Positions 8,463 to 16,650 of a stretch of 64,000 bases of DNA are shown one piece after another. The position numbers were made by a program, and so were the translations under genes. Positions within the stretch are counted from its first letter, which is position 1; each line of letters starts with the position of its first letter. This DNA is from Thioclava sp. SK-1 (GTDB taxonomy: Bacteria; Pseudomonadota; Alphaproteobacteria; Rhodobacterales; Rhodobacteraceae). Below the pieces are notes generated by a model, which saw only the letters and a list, made by a program, of their open reading frames with translations, was not told the origin of the DNA and did no database searches. The DNA lies in the NCBI RefSeq assembly GCF_001705665.1, contig NZ_MDHA01000025.1, positions 186,001 through 250,000 on the forward strand. Direction: 5' to 3'.

Positions 8463-9769
8463 TGGGTGATCCTTTCATGGATCAAATTTGGCTCCGGCAC
8501 CGGGGCCGCCCCGACATGATAGGCGCGCTGCACCACACGGGCGCAGGCCTGTGCGGCCTCTTCCGTAGCGGCGTGGATAAGTGCAATCGGTTCGCCCACC
8601 TCGACCTGCTGACCAATTCGCGCCAATCCCGACAGGCCGACGCTGGGATTGACCTTGTCGCCAGCACGCAGACGCCCGCCGCCAAGATCCACCACAGCCT
8701 CCCCCAGAATCCGCGCATCAATCCGCGACACAACACCGTCACGCGCTGCGGGCACAGGGCGCAGCACCGGCGCAGAGGGCAGGCGATCCAAGAACCGCTC
8801 TACAAAATCCGCTGGGCCACCCATGGCCGCGACCATCTTGCCGAAATATTCTGCCGCCTGGCCACTTTCGATGGCCTGATCAATCCGCGCAAACCCGTCT
8901 TCGCGCGTCTTGACGATCCCGGCCAACAAAAGCGCTTCACCACCCAACGCCGAGGTCACATCCCATAGCGCATCATTGACATCCTGTCCGGTCAGGGTCT
9001 CCAGGACCTCGATCACCTCTAGCGCGTTGCCCGCCGTGCGCGAAAGGCTCTGGTTCATGTCGGTGATCAGCGCAGAGGTCTTGCAGCCTGCCCCATTCGC
9101 CGTTTCCACCAAGGCCCGTGCCAAGGCGCGCGCATCATCCATATCCGTCATGAACGCGCCAGAGCCCACTTTGACATCCAGAACCAATCCCTGAAGCCCG
9201 GCAGCCAGCTTTTTCGACAAAATCGACGGGGTGATCAAGTCAATGCTTTCCACCGCGCCGCAAATATCGCGCACCGCGTATAATCGGCGATCGGCAGGCG
9301 CAATCGCGTCACTGGCACCTGCAATCGCACACCCCACTTGACCTACGATCTTTTGCAACCCCTCTACACCGTGATCAACACGATAGCCCGGAATTGCCTC
9401 CATTTTATCCAATGTGCCGCCGGTATGGCCCAGACCCCGGCCAGAGATCATCGGAACATAACAGCCACATGCCGCCAGTGCCGGCGCCAGCAACAATGAG
9501 ACACAATCGCCCACTCCGCCCGTGGAATGTTTGTCGATTACTGGGCCGGGCAAATCCCAGTTCAGCACCTGACCGCTGTCGCGCATCCCTTCGGTCAGGG
9601 CAACACGCCCGCTGACCCCGATCCCGCGCAGCAGCACGGCCATCGCAAAGGCCCCCGCCTGCGCATCGCCGACCTGATCATTTGCCAGACCATGGGCAAA
9701 CCACCGTGCGTCCTCGGCCGACAGACCGCCACCGTCCCGCACTGTTTGAATGATCCGGCGCGCATCCAT
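8459..9769 (-). CDS. deoA: Thymidine phosphorylase
   Basis: Phosphorolyses thymidine (or uridine-type nucleosides) to base plus deoxyribose-1-phosphate. 436 residues, the usual length. The glycosyltransferase-3 signature is present: VIDKHSTGGVGDCVSLLLAP with the phosphate-binding Lys/Ser, SGRGLGHTGGTLDKMEAI, and the C-terminal PYNP domain with VDLGGGRLRAGDKV. The start codon shares one base with the cdd stop (TGATG) and its end overlaps deoB, so the operon is translationally coupled throughout. Confidence 0.97.
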   Translation of the reverse strand: MDARRIIQTVRDGGGLSAEDARWFAHGLANDQVGDAQAGAFAMAVLLRGIGVSGRVALTEGMRDSGQVLNWDLPGPVIDKHSTGGVGDCVSLLLAPALAACGCYVPMISGRGLGHTGGTLDKMEAIPGYRVDHGVEGLQKIVGQVGCAIAGASDAIAPADRRLYAVRDICGAVESIDLITPSILSKKLAAGLQGLVLDVKVGSGAFMTDMDDARALARALVETANGAGCKTSALITDMNQSLSRTAGNALEVIEVLETLTGQDVNDALWDVTSALGGEALLLAGIVKTREDGFARIDQAIESGQAAEYFGKMVAAMGGPADFVERFLDRLPSAPVLRPVPAARDGVVSRIDARILGEAVVDLGGGRLRAGDKVNPSVGLSGLARIGQQVEVGEPIALIHAATEEAAQACARVVQRAYHVGAAPVPEPNLIHERITQ

Positions 9770-10161
9770 CAGCTGTGATCCATATGCGAAGCATCGAACC
9801 GGCCGGGCAACAGATCACTGATTGTGGTTTGCAATGTGGCACCTGCCGTGGTGCCCAATGTCACAACAACATCGCCTGCGCCAAATTCCGCCAGCTTTTG
9901 CCGGCACCCGCCGCAGGGTGGCACAGGGCTGGGGCTATCAGCGATCACCGCAACCTCGACCAGCTGCGTTTCACCGGCGGCAATCATCGCAGCAATTGCG
10001 CCGGCTTCGGCGCAGGTGCCCTCTGGATAGGCGACGTTTTCGACATTGACGCCGCGATAGATATGCCCCGACGCACTGCGGATCGCCGCGCCAACAGAAA
10101 ATTTTGAATAGGGCGCATAGGCATTGGGGCGCACCGCGCGAGCATCATCCAGTAGCGACAT
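9769..10161 (-). CDS. cdd: Cytidine deaminase
   Basis: Deaminates cytidine and deoxycytidine to uridine forms. About 130 residues, i.e. the short tetrameric class. Zinc motifs are TCAEAGAI (Cys ligand plus catalytic Glu) and PPCGGCRQKL (two Cys ligands). The ATG at 10161 opens MSLLDDARAV; an adjacent TTG at 10164 is possible. First gene of the salvage operon, so the promoter should lie in the 292 bp shared with the divergent maeB. Confidence 0.96.
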   Translation of the reverse strand: MSLLDDARAVRPNAYAPYSKFSVGAAIRSASGHIYRGVNVENVAYPEGTCAEAGAIAAMIAAGETQLVEVAVIADSPSPVPPCGGCRQKLAEFGAGDVVVTLGTTAGATLQTTISDLLPGRFDASHMDHS

Positions 10162-10300
10162 CAATACATCCTTGGCTTGGTGGGGCAGATTTAGTGACGC
10201 GGTTCACTTTCGGTGAAACTGCAACGCACCGCAAGCCGATGCAAGCATCCATCCGCGCCCATGCGAATCTGCGACGAAAGCTGTCACGCCCGAAAGACGG

Positions 10301-10419
10301 TGCAAAACTGGTTAGAATAAGCAACCAATTCACGCGGTGTTGACGCTGTTTCCTTTCGCCCACTGCGAGAACCCTTGCATAAAAGCGGCGCTTGGGTCAT
10401 TGCGAATGCAAAACTGGTT
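10301..10419. repeat. 13-bp direct repeat upstream of maeB
   Basis: TGCAAAACTGGTT occurs at 10301-10313 and again at 10407-10419, both in the cdd-maeB intergenic region. The downstream copy runs into the palindrome described in the next entry; the upstream copy is followed by a matching AACCA at 10323-10327. Two spaced copies look like paired sites for one regulator. Confidence 0.55.
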
Positions 10420-10432
10420 TAACATTAAACCA
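10415..10432. promoter_or_regulatory. Operator-like palindrome TGGTTTAA-CA-TTAAACCA
   Basis: Perfect eight-base arms with a two-base centre end 21 bp before the maeB start and just upstream of its AGGAGG ribosome site. The symmetry and position suggest a repressor site; the cognate regulator is unknown. Confidence 0.5.
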
Positions 10433-10453
10433 ACTGATGAGGAGGCCCCGCTC

Positions 10454-12730
10454 ATGGTTGAAGAACGCAGCGACACCCCACGCCATCCGGCTTTGGATTA
10501 TCACGAATACCCCAAGCCCGGTAAGCTAGAGATCCGCGCGACCAAACCGATGGCCAATGGCCGCGATCTGGCCCTGGCCTATAGCCCGGGCGTGGCCGAA
10601 GCCTGCCTTGAGATCAAGGACACGCCTGCGGATGCATCGCGCTACACTGCGCGGGGCAATCTGGTTGGGGTTGTCAGCAATGGCTCGGCGGTGCTGGGTC
10701 TGGGCAACATCGGGGCGCTGGCGTCGAAACCTGTGATGGAAGGCAAGGCGGTTCTGTTTAAGAAATTCGCCCATATCGACTGCTTTGACATCGAGCTGGA
10801 CCAATCAGACCCTGAGAAACTGGCCGAAATCGTCTGCGCGATGGAGCCTACCTTCGGCGCGATCAACCTTGAAGACATCAAAGCCCCCGACTGCTTTATC
10901 GTCGAAAAAATCTGCCGTGAGCGGATGAACATCCCGGTATTCCACGATGATCAGCATGGCACGGCCATCGTTGTCGGCGCGGCAGCGACCAATGCGCTGC
11001 ATATCGCGGGCAAAAAGATGGAAGACATCAAGATCGTGTCGACCGGCGGCGGCGCTGCGGGCATTGCCTGTCTGAATATGCTGATCAAGCTGGGCGTAAA
11101 GCGTGAAAACATCTGGCTGTGCGACATTCACGGACTGGTCTATGAAGGCCGTGAAATTGACATGAACCCACATAAATCTGCCTTTGCCCAGGTGTCAGAC
11201 AAACGCGATCTGGCAGATGTGATCGACGGGGCGGATCTGTTCCTTGGCCTGTCGGGCCCCAATGTGCTTAAGCCTGAGATGGTCAAGAAAATGGCCTCAC
11301 GGCCGATCATTTTCGCCCTGGCCAACCCCAATCCTGAAATCATGCCCGACCTGGCCCGAGAGATTGCCCCAGATGCGATCATCGCCACCGGGCGTTCGGA
11401 TTTCCCTAATCAGGTCAATAATGTCTTGTGTTTCCCATTCATCTTCCGTGGCGCACTGGATGTGGGCGCGACCGAGATCAATGACGAAATGCAGATCGCC
11501 TGTGTCGAGGGCATCGCAGAGCTGGCGCGGATCACCACCTCTGCCGAGGCGGCCGCCGCGTATCAAGGGGAGAAACTGACATTTGGGGCCGATTATCTGA
11601 TCCCCAAACCCTTTGACCCGCGTTTGATCGGCATTGTCGCCACCGCGGTTGCCAAGGCCGCGATGGATACCGGCGTCGCCCAGCGCCCGCTGGACTGCCT
11701 GAAAACCTATAAGCGCAAGCTGGAAGGCACGGTGTTCAAATCTGCCCTGCTGATGCGTCCGGTGTTTGAGGCCGCAGCCCATACCAACCGCAAAATCGTC
11801 TTCTCCGAAGGCGAGGATGAGCGCGTGCTGCGTGCCGCACAGGCCATGTTGGAAGAAACCACCGAGACGCCGATCCTGATTGGCCGTCCCGATGTCATTG
11901 CCATGCGCTGCGAACGCGCGGGTCTGACGTTAGATCTGAATGAGACACAGATTGTGAACCCGGAGAATGATCCACGGTATCGGGATTACTGGAACACCTA
12001 TCATGAGTTGATGTCGCGTCAGGGTGTCACGCCGGATCTGGCCCGCGCCATTATGCGCACCAATACCACCGCCATTGCCGGGGTCATGGTGCATCGTGAA
12101 GAAGCAGATTCCCTGATCTGCGGCACATTTGGCCAGTTTGGCTGGCACCTGAATTACATTCGTCAGATCCTGGCCCGCAAAGGCCGCCATCCACAAGGCG
12201 CGCTGTCGCTGTTGATCATGGAAGACGGCCCGCTGTTCATCGCGGACACCCATGTGCATCACACACCGACGCCGGAACAGATCATGGAGACATGTATTGG
12301 TGCTGCCCGCCATGTCCGCCGCTTTGGCCTGACGCCGAAAGTCGCGCTATGTTCGCACAGCCAATTCGGCAATCTTGACATTGATACTGGCCACCGGATG
12401 CGGGCCGCAATGAACCTGCTGGAGGCGCGCGAAGTCGATTTCGCCTTTGAAGGTGAGATGCATGTGGATGCGGCATTAAAACAGCCCTTGCGCGAACGTC
12501 TGCTGCCTGAAGGCCGGTTTGAAGGTGCCGCGAATGTGCTTGTCTTTGCCTCTACCGACACCGCATCTGCTGTGCGCAACATCTTGAAGACCAAGGCGAA
12601 CGGCTTGGAAGTCGGACCGATTTTGATGGGGATGGGCAACCAGGCGCATATCGTCACGCCGTCGATTTCTACCCGTGGCTTGCTAAATATGGCCGCCATC
12701 GCAGGCACGCCCGTTACGCAATATGGCTAA
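10454..12730 (+). CDS. maeB: NADP-dependent malic enzyme with phosphotransacetylase-like domain
   Basis: Oxidatively decarboxylates malate to pyruvate, generating NADPH. About 758 residues, the length of the MaeB class: N-terminal malic domain ([13 protein letters not shown]), NAD(P)-binding domain ([28 protein letters not shown]), and a C-terminal phosphate-acetyltransferase-like domain (from about residue 430) that in this class is regulatory rather than catalytic. I chose the ATG at 10454, which has AGGAGG about 8 bases upstream; the upstream in-frame ATGs lie in the regulatory region. A strong terminator follows. Two operator-like elements precede the gene. Confidence 0.96.
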   Translation: MVEERSDTPRHPALDYHEYPKPGKLEIRATKPMANGRDLALAYSPGVAEACLEIKDTPADASRYTARGNLVGVVSNGSAVLGLGNIGALASKPVMEGKAVLFKKFAHIDCFDIELDQSDPEKLAEIVCAMEPTFGAINLEDIKAPDCFIVEKICRERMNIPVFHDDQHGTAIVVGAAATNALHIAGKKMEDIKIVSTGGGAAGIACLNMLIKLGVKRENIWLCDIHGLVYEGREIDMNPHKSAFAQVSDKRDLADVIDGADLFLGLSGPNVLKPEMVKKMASRPIIFALANPNPEIMPDLAREIAPDAIIATGRSDFPNQVNNVLCFPFIFRGALDVGATEINDEMQIACVEGIAELARITTSAEAAAAYQGEKLTFGADYLIPKPFDPRLIGIVATAVAKAAMDTGVAQRPLDCLKTYKRKLEGTVFKSALLMRPVFEAAAHTNRKIVFSEGEDERVLRAAQAMLEETTETPILIGRPDVIAMRCERAGLTLDLNETQIVNPENDPRYRDYWNTYHELMSRQGVTPDLARAIMRTNTTAIAGVMVHREEADSLICGTFGQFGWHLNYIRQILARKGRHPQGALSLLIMEDGPLFIADTHVHHTPTPEQIMETCIGAARHVRRFGLTPKVALCSHSQFGNLDIDTGHRMRAAMNLLEAREVDFAFEGEMHVDAALKQPLRERLLPEGRFEGAANVLVFASTDTASAVRNILKTKANGLEVGPILMGMGNQAHIVTPSISTRGLLNMAAIAGTPVTQYG

Positions 12731-12771
12731 GCGCCGCCCGCAAAGCCGGTAACCCGACATAATGCGCGTCC

Positions 12772-12802
12772 CGCCTGCCAAGATCTCTTGGCAGGCGTTT
12801 TT
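12772..12802 (+). terminator. Rho-independent terminator of maeB
   Basis: Eleven-base perfect stem CGCCTGCCAAG / CTTGGCAGGCG with a four-base loop, followed by TTTTT. Confidence 0.9.
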
Positions 12803-12853
12803 CGTCTTGGGCTTTATGGGTTTCAGACGCGTAGCGCGATCGCCACGCCCGGC

Positions 12854-12972
12854 TTTGCAAATCCCTTGCAAAACCTTACCCCAAGTATGCAACTCGATAC
12901 TTTTGCAAATATTTCGCGAGATCTACGCAAGGATTTCATCCATAGGGTGAATTTACTTTGCAATAATGTTGC
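12854..12972. promoter_or_regulatory. TTTGCAAA-type repeat cluster upstream of prpE
   Basis: Three related elements precede prpE. TTTGCAAA-tcc-CTTGCAAA (12854-12872) is an almost complete pair. A perfect TTTGCAAA sits at 12902-12909. TTTGCAAT with a TTGC half-site lies at 12957-12972. As I recall, PccR/RamB-type (ScfR family) regulators of propionyl-CoA genes in Rhodobacter bind paired TTTGCAAA boxes, which fits the downstream gene. Assignment is by motif and context only. Confidence 0.55.
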
Positions 12973-13023
12973 CCGCATATGAACCATTGCATTACAAAAG
13001 ATCGCACTTAGGAGGAGGGCAAG

Positions 13024-14931
13024 ATGCGCTATAAAGACGTTCGTGACGCGTGGAAGGCGGATCCAGAAGCATTCTGGATGCAGGCTGCCGATGAAATTTC
13101 ATGGGATCGCCCCCCCTCTAAAGCGCTGTTTGATGCAGACCACCCGAATTACGAATGGTTCTCCGATGGGATGGTCAACACCTGCTGGAATGCGGTGGAC
13201 CGCCATGTCGAAGCAGGCCGCGGTGATCAAATCGCAATACAACATGAAAGCCCGATCACCCATGCGACCAAAGGTGTGACCTATACAGAGCTGCGCGACC
13301 GCGTTGCGACCTTGGCCGGGGCGCTGAAAATGCGCGGGATTGAAAAAGGCGACCGTGTCATCATCTATATGCCGATGATCCCCGAAGCCTTGATTGCCAT
13401 GCTGGCCTGCGCACGGATTGGCGCGATTCACTGCGTGGTCTTTGGCGGATTCGCAGCGGCGGAATTGGCGGTGCGCATTGACGATTGCACGCCCAAGGCC
13501 ATTATCGCGGCCTCTTGCGGATTGGAACCGGGCCGCGTGGTGCATTACAAACCCCTGGTCGATGCGGCGATTGACCAAGCACAGCACAAGCCGGAATTTT
13601 GTGTGATATTCCAACGCGAGCAAGAGGTCGCGAAGCTGACCCCCGGCCGCGATTTTAGCTGGCATGGGTTCCAATATGGCGTCAAAGCCGCCGATTGCAT
13701 TCCTGTCGAGGGCAATCATCCGGCCTATATCCTATATACATCCGGAACCACCGGACAGCCCAAAGGTGTGGTGCGCCATACGGCGGGCCATCTGGTCGCG
13801 CTACAATGGTCGATGAAGAATATCTACAATATTGAAGCTGGCGACAGGTTCTGGGCGGCTTCTGATGTTGGGTGGGTCGTTGGCCACAGCTATATCTGTT
13901 ATGGGCCGCTGATCGCCGGTGCGACGACCGTGGTATTTGAGGGCAAACCAGTGGGCACCCCACATCCGGGCGCCTTTTGGCGCACTATCCAGAACATGCG
14001 CATCAAAAGCTTTTTCACCGCGCCAACAGCCCTGCGCGCAATCCGGCGCGAAGATCCCAAAGGCGAATGGATCAAGCGGTATAAGTTGCATGACCTTCAG
14101 GCCTTGTTTCTGGCCGGGGAACGGGCCGATCCTGACACGATAAAATGGGCGCAAGAACATTTGAACGTGCCTGTCATCGACCATTGGTGGCAAACCGAAA
14201 CCGGCTGGGCGATTGCCGCCAACCCGCTTGGAATTGAGCGACTGCCGGTAAAGATCGGCTCTCCTTCCGTTGCGATGCCGGGCTATGATGTGCGCGTGCT
14301 CGATGAAGGCGGCCATGTGGTCAAATCCGGCACATTGGGCGCCATCGCGATCAAACTGCCTTTGCCACCGGGAACATTGCCAACATTGTGGAATGCTCAA
14401 GATCGCTTCCGCACAAGCTATTTGCAGCAATTCCCCGGATATTATGAGACCGGCGACGCAGGATATATGGATGACGATGGGTATCTTTACATCATGGCGC
14501 GCACGGATGATGTGATCAATGTCGCCGGGCATCGTCTGTCGACCGGCGCAATGGAAGAGGTTCTGGCCGCCCATCCCGATGTCGCAGAATGCGCTGTTAT
14601 CGGTGCGGCGGACCCGCTGAAAGGGCAGGTTCCAATCGGCTTTGTCTGCCTGAACACAGGCACAACCAAACCGCATCAACAGATCATTCAAGATTGCGTG
14701 CAGATGATGCGCGACCAAATCGGTCCGGTTGCGGCGTTCAAGCTCGGCTGCGTGGTGGATCGCCTGCCCAAGACGCGCTCTGGCAAGATTTTGCGCGCTA
14801 CAATGGCCAAGATCGCGGATGGAGAGCCCTTCCGAATGCCTGCGACGATTGATGATCCGGCAATTTTGGATGAGGTTTCGATGGCGCTGCGCGCCCTCGG
14901 CTATCCCAATTTCAAAGGCCATGCTGCGTGA
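13024..14931 (+). CDS. prpE: Propionyl-CoA synthetase (AMP-forming)
   Basis: Activates propionate with ATP and CoA to propionyl-CoA. 635 residues. ANL-superfamily motifs are YILYTSGTTGQPKGVVR (A3, ATP-binding), WWQTETG (A5), YETGDAGYMDDDGY (A7) and the acetylation-site region PKTRSGKILR near the C-terminus. The segment GLEPGRVVHYKPLVD and the N-terminal ACAS-like domain are closer to PrpE than to acetyl-CoA synthetase. The start has a strong AGGAGG ribosome site. The upstream TTTGCAAA boxes support a propionate role; an acetyl-CoA synthetase with mixed specificity is the alternative. Confidence 0.9.
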   Translation: MRYKDVRDAWKADPEAFWMQAADEISWDRPPSKALFDADHPNYEWFSDGMVNTCWNAVDRHVEAGRGDQIAIQHESPITHATKGVTYTELRDRVATLAGALKMRGIEKGDRVIIYMPMIPEALIAMLACARIGAIHCVVFGGFAAAELAVRIDDCTPKAIIAASCGLEPGRVVHYKPLVDAAIDQAQHKPEFCVIFQREQEVAKLTPGRDFSWHGFQYGVKAADCIPVEGNHPAYILYTSGTTGQPKGVVRHTAGHLVALQWSMKNIYNIEAGDRFWAASDVGWVVGHSYICYGPLIAGATTVVFEGKPVGTPHPGAFWRTIQNMRIKSFFTAPTALRAIRREDPKGEWIKRYKLHDLQALFLAGERADPDTIKWAQEHLNVPVIDHWWQTETGWAIAANPLGIERLPVKIGSPSVAMPGYDVRVLDEGGHVVKSGTLGAIAIKLPLPPGTLPTLWNAQDRFRTSYLQQFPGYYETGDAGYMDDDGYLYIMARTDDVINVAGHRLSTGAMEEVLAAHPDVAECAVIGAADPLKGQVPIGFVCLNTGTTKPHQQIIQDCVQMMRDQIGPVAAFKLGCVVDRLPKTRSGKILRATMAKIADGEPFRMPATIDDPAILDEVSMALRALGYPNFKGHAA

Positions 14932-14938
14932 TACCTCA

Positions 14939-14970
14939 GGCTTTGGCGTCCTGCATTCGGTGCCAAAGCC
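14939..14970. other. Strong stem-loop just after prpE
   Basis: Perfect nine-base arms GGCTTTGGC / GCCAAAGCC with a 14-base loop begin 8 bases after the prpE stop. No U-run follows, so it is more likely a 3' end-protecting hairpin than a simple terminator. Confidence 0.55.
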
Positions 14971-15019
14971 AGCAAACGCCATGAACGCCCAGGCCATTCA
15001 AGCGTGGCATTTGGGCAGC

Positions 15020-15044
15020 ATCACCCGGCGTGATATATTTTTTT
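15020..15044 (+). terminator. Weak terminator downstream of prpE
   Basis: Five-base stem ATCAC / GTGAT followed by a run of seven T. The stem is short, but the T-run is the best in this gap. Confidence 0.45.
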
Positions 15045-15082
15045 GAAACACATTCCGATTATCTTACATGTTACGAAGACGT

Positions 15083-15100
15083 TTTGCCGTATACGGCAAA
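15083..15100. promoter_or_regulatory. Perfect 18-bp palindrome TTTGCCGTATACGGCAAA
   Basis: Fully symmetric 18-bp sequence ending 14 bp before the histidine kinase ATG. The TTGC...GCAA outer halves resemble the symmetric sites bound by Fis-type helix-turn-helix regulators such as the one encoded by the second gene of this operon, so autoregulation is plausible. As RNA it would also fold into an 8-bp hairpin next to the start. Confidence 0.65.
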
Positions 15101-15114
15101 GCGATTAAGCCCGT

Positions 15115-16650
15115 ATGTTGAAGATTATGCCCTTGCCCCCTTCCCTATCGCCCAGCGACACCGCGCCGCCCAATAGTGCCGAGGTCACGACACGGCGCGA
15201 ACGTGCGGCATTGATGGGCCATGATCTGCGCGCCGCTGCCTCTGACATCATCGGTGGGCTGCGTTTGATCGAACGCGATGGTTTGCCACCACAGATGCAG
15301 ATGCAATTTGCACGCGTCCGCGCTGCCAGTGAAACAATGGCCCGCCTTCTGGAACAAGGTCTGGATCTGGTGGCCGAAGATATTGGTGTGGCTGACTCCG
15401 TGCCTTCGGATATGGGGCAGTTGCTGCACGATCTGGAAATGCGGTGGTTGGGCCGGGCGCAGGAAAAACAGTTGCGGCTGGATATCGCCCTATCCCCTGA
15501 TTTGCCGGACGTGGTCATCGTGGACCGCACGGCCTTTGAGCGTTGCGTATCGAACCTTATTTCAAACGCAATCAAATTCACCGATCAGGGCGGGGTGCGT
15601 CTGACCGTCACACCGCAAGACCCGGCGCATCTGCTGCTGACCGTAGATGATGACGGCCCCGGATTCGAAGACCGGCTGCTGCATCTTCCCCCCGATCAGG
15701 CCCTGCATCACACGGATCGGATGCGGCAAGGACAAGGCTTGGGCTTATATATCGCGCATGAAATGGCCCAACGTCTGGACGGGGAGTTGCGTCTAAGCAA
15801 TCGCGCCGATCGTGGCGCGCGGGTGGCGCTGACCATTCCCATTCAGTCGCCGGCCGCGTCCACATCGCCCAGCCATTCCCCCCTGCCCAATCTGCATGGC
15901 AAGCGCATCTTGGTCGTCGAAGACAGTCAGATCAATCAGGCGGTTTTAAACCAAATGCTGGTGATGATGGGGGCACAGGTGGAACTGTGCGACAACGGTC
16001 TAAGCGCACAAACCCGGCTGAGATCGGAACATTTCGATGCGGCTATCGTAGATATTGAATTGCCCGGATTGTCGGGTCTGGACCTGATCGCGGGGATAAA
16101 ATCCTATGCGCGACGGGCGCATCTTCCGGTGATTGCCTGCACTGCATATGTGCTGCGCGCCAACCGCGAAGCCATTATGACAAAAGGCGCAGATGCGATT
16201 GTGGCCAAGCCACTGACACGGGTCGATGCATTGGCCGATGCGCTGCGCCAAACCATGCCGCATCTACGCAGCACGGCACAATGCTGGCCAGAGCCTGCGA
16301 TGGATCATTCACAGTTGGAGCATCTGCTGGAAATCGCGGGCGTTGATGGCCGATCAGAGCTTTTGGACCGCCTGTCATATGATCTGCAACGGGTAGAGCG
16401 CGGGCTGATTGCCGCCCTGGCCGACCGCGACGCCAAGCGTGTGCGCGAACAGCTGCATGTATTGGTTGCGGTGTCGGGGGCCGTTGGGGCAAACCGCCTG
16501 CTGGCATTGTCCCACGCCATGCAAGACAACATAAGCGACGCAACACCCGCACTGCATTCCGATACCGCACAAAGCCTGATGGCAGAATTGGATAAGATGA
16601 TCCATTACGTTGGCACCTTCAAAACGCAGCGAAAGGGTCAGCCAACATGA
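15115..16650 (+). CDS. Hybrid sensor histidine kinase with receiver and Hpt domains
   Basis: 511 residues with no transmembrane or obvious sensor domain. Order: H-box RAALMGHDLRAAASD with His36; HATPase core (about 125-245) with NLISNAIKF, DDDGPGF and GQGLGLYIA; receiver domain (about 262-380) with KRILVVEDS and the phospho-Asp segment IVDIELPG; C-terminal Hpt-like helical domain (about 394-505) in which a His is kept in LHVLVAVSGAVGA. A complete His-Asp-His relay is therefore present, ending in a domain able to phosphorylate the adjacent response regulator, whose start overlaps by four bases. The soluble layout implies a cytosolic signal or a separate sensor. The ATG at 15115 lacks a clear ribosome site; the ATG 12 bases on is an alternative. 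Confidence 0.88.
   Translation: MLKIMPLPPSLSPSDTAPPNSAEVTTRRERAALMGHDLRAAASDIIGGLRLIERDGLPPQMQMQFARVRAASETMARLLEQGLDLVAEDIGVADSVPSDMGQLLHDLEMRWLGRAQEKQLRLDIALSPDLPDVVIVDRTAFERCVSNLISNAIKFTDQGGVRLTVTPQDPAHLLLTVDDDGPGFEDRLLHLPPDQALHHTDRMRQGQGLGLYIAHEMAQRLDGELRLSNRADRGARVALTIPIQSPAASTSPSHSPLPNLHGKRILVVEDSQINQAVLNQMLVMMGAQVELCDNGLSAQTRLRSEHFDAAIVDIELPGLSGLDLIAGIKSYARRAHLPVIACTAYVLRANREAIMTKGADAIVAKPLTRVDALADALRQTMPHLRSTAQCWPEPAMDHSQLEHLLEIAGVDGRSELLDRLSYDLQRVERGLIAALADRDAKRVREQLHVLVAVSGAVGANRLLALSHAMQDNISDATPALHSDTAQSLMAELDKMIHYVGTFKTQRKGQPT

Noticed and set aside
13801-14997. 398-residue minus-strand frame opposite prpE
   Set aside because: Antisense shadow of a high-GC gene; no motif or start signal, while the plus strand encodes complete prpE.
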